From assembly GCF_019049855.1 (NCBI RefSeq), contig NZ_JAHLSY010000020.1, forward strand, positions 1-33,347: a stretch of 33,347 nt of DNA, written 5' to 3'. Made by a program: the position numbers and the translations under genes. Positions 32,006 to 33,347 of this stretch are shown here, piece by piece. Origin of the DNA: Hydrogenophilus thiooxidans (GTDB taxonomy: Bacteria > Pseudomonadota > Gammaproteobacteria > Burkholderiales > Rhodocyclaceae). The notes under the pieces were generated by a model. That model worked only from the letters and a program-made list of their open reading frames with translations. It searched no databases and was not told where the DNA came from. Position 1 is the first letter of the stretch, and each line of letters begins with the position of its first letter.

Positions 32006-33347
32006 ATGATCAAACGCAAGCTCCCCATTGGGATCCAGACCTTCGCGAAGATCCGCGAAGAGGGCTACTATTACGTCGACAAGACCCCGTATGCGCTACG
32101 CCTCATCGAAAGCGGCACCCACTACTTCCTTTCCCGCCCGCGGCGCTTCGGTAAAAGCCTCTTTCTCGACACGCTTGCGGAACTGTTTGCTGGCAACGAA
32201 CCGCTCTTTCGCGGGCTTTACATTCATGACCGCTGGGACTGGAATGTGCGCTACCCGGTGGTGCGTCTGAGCTTTGCCGAAGGGCGGCTGGAAACGCGTG
32301 CTGAGCTCGAACGGCGCATTCGCTCGCTTCTCGCGCACAATGCCCGTACGCTCGGTGTGGAACTGCCCCTTGACGCAGACATCGCGGAAACCTTCATCCG
32401 CCTCATCGAAGGGGCACATGCCCGCTACGGCCAGCGCGTCGTGGTGCTGGTTGACGAATACGACAAACCGATCCTCGATAACCTCACCACGCCAGAGGTT
32501 GCCCGTGCGATGCGCGAAGGGCTACGCAACCTCTACTCGGTGATCAAAGGGCAAGACGCCCACATCCGCTTTGCGTTCCTCACCGGTGTTTCCAAATTCA
32601 GCAAAGTCTCGATCTTTTCGGGCCTCAACAACCTCAACGACATCACCGTCGACGCCCAGTACTCGGCCATCTGCGGCTACACCGAGGAAGACCTCGACGC
32701 GGTCTTCGCCCCGGAGCTCGAAGGGCTCGATCGCGACCAGATTCGCCTCTGGTACAACGGCTACAACTGGTTGGGAGAAGCGGTCTACAACCCCTTCGAC
32801 CTGCTGCTTCTTTTTCAAAAGCGCGAATTTCGCCCCTACTGGTTCGAAACGGGCACGCCCACCTTTTTGGTCGACGTCCTCATGCAGCGGCGCTTCTTTA
32901 CTCCGCAGCTAACGCGCACGTTTGCCTCGGAAGCGCTTCTTTCGGCGTTTGATGTTGACGCGATGGCCCCCGAAGCGCTTCTTTGGCAGACGGGCTACCT
33001 CACCTTCCGGGGGCAACGGCGTATTGGCGCACGCATCGAATACGAACTGGGTTACCCCAACCTGGAAGTGGCCTACAGCCTCAACGATGCGCTACTCAAA
33101 GGGCTGATGGGCGACCCTTCGCTCGCTGAACGGGTAACCCTGAGCGCCTATGAAGCGCTGGTGCGTGGCGAGATCGACGGACTGCGCCAACACCTCGAAC
33201 GCCTCTACGCCAGCATCCCGCACGACTGGTACCGCGCAAACCCGATCACCCACTACGAAGGGTACTGGGCAAGCGTCTTTTATAGCCACCTTGCGGCGTT
33301 GGGGCTAGAGCTCATTGCCGAGGACGTCACCAACCACGGCTGCATCG
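32006..33347 (+). CDS. AAA-ATPase-like protein of the PD-(D/E)XK nuclease type (3' end outside window)
   Basis: The frame is open for 447 codons from the ATG at 32006 and runs out of the window, so it is incomplete. It matches the bacterial family combining an AAA-ATPase-like domain with a C-terminal PD-(D/E)XK nuclease: IGIQTFAKIREEGYYYVDKT at the start, a P-loop-like RPRRFGKSL, and the Walker B-type VVVLVDEYDKPI. The nuclease part should lie to the right. Such proteins are widespread, often in many copies per genome; their role is not established, and mobile-element or defence links have been suggested. Nothing visible ties it to the liu genes. Confidence 0.8.
   Translation, partial: MIKRKLPIGIQTFAKIREEGYYYVDKTPYALRLIESGTHYFLSRPRRFGKSLFLDTLAELFAGNEPLFRGLYIHDRWDWNVRYPVVRLSFAEGRLETRAELERRIRSLLAHNARTLGVELPLDADIAETFIRLIEGAHARYGQRVVVLVDEYDKPILDNLTTPEVARAMREGLRNLYSVIKGQDAHIRFAFLTGVSKFSKVSIFSGLNNLNDITVDAQYSAICGYTEEDLDAVFAPELEGLDRDQIRLWYNGYNWLGEAVYNPFDLLLLFQKREFRPYWFETGTPTFLVDVLMQRRFFTPQLTRTFASEALLSAFDVDAMAPEALLWQTGYLTFRGQRRIGARIEYELGYPNLEVAYSLNDALLKGLMGDPSLAERVTLSAYEALVRGEIDGLRQHLERLYASIPHDWYRANPITHYEGYWASVFYSHLAALGLELIAEDVTNHGCI

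Noticed and set aside
1-33347. CRISPR array, tRNA or rRNA genes
   Set aside because: No regularly spaced repeats, cloverleaf sequences or conserved rRNA segments were seen on reading both strands.

Overview
The window is high-GC chromosomal DNA, most likely from a betaproteobacterium with a respiratory lifestyle. The evidence is a leucine-degradation operon with a MerR-type (LiuR) regulator and ACGT-rich operators, a class I PHA synthase, a BrnT/BrnA pair and a Tat-exported molybdoenzyme with an NrfD membrane subunit. A Hydrogenophilaceae-like thermophile is my guess from overall gene flavour and is not demonstrated.

Layout. (1) 1-1430: remnant of an IS607-family element. A deletion has fused a piece of the serine recombinase tnpA to a tnpB that lacks its first codons. 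Its right end interrupts a stand-alone CheB-type methylesterase gene on the minus strand. (2) 1402-5955, minus strand: a three-component signalling operon made of a PhnD-like Tat-exported binding protein, a membrane histidine kinase, a sigma-54-dependent NtrC-type regulator, a TRIC-family channel and the broken cheB. (3) 5956-6239: divergent control region with a good sigma-54 promoter and two upstream inverted repeats. (4) 6240-14613, plus strand: a molybdoenzyme operon encoding an FeS subunit, an NrfD-like anchor, a catalytic subunit and, after a strong hairpin, a TorD chaperone. Five accessory genes follow: DUF309-like, HisA-like, rhodanese-like without a catalytic Cys, a polyferredoxin with a zinc ribbon, and a small helical protein. 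(5) galE alone. (6) 15799-19764, minus strand: MBL-fold hydrolase, phaC, PIN protein, brnT and brnA. (7) 19910-31149, plus strand: liuR followed by liuA, thiolase, an EamA transporter, a second acyl-CoA dehydrogenase, an HCCA-isomerase-like protein, and liuB, liuC, liuD and liuE. (8) 31162-33347: an orphan Rossmann-like protein and an AAA-ATPase-like/PD-(D/E)XK-type protein that runs off the window.

How it works together. The PhnD-kinase-NtrC trio is organised like the AioXSR and ArxXSR sensors of arsenic-oxidising bacteria. It sits divergently to the sigma-54 promoter of the molybdoenzyme operon, so it very probably senses the substrate or a related ligand and switches the enzyme on. The molybdoenzyme has Asp where the third Cys of its FeS motif should be, and it travels with an accessory gene set I do not recognise from any characterised pathway. 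This is the best candidate in the window for an undescribed system. The liu cluster carries out isovaleryl-CoA to acetoacetate plus acetyl-CoA; the thiolase and the divergent phaC offer a route from these products toward polyhydroxyalkanoate.
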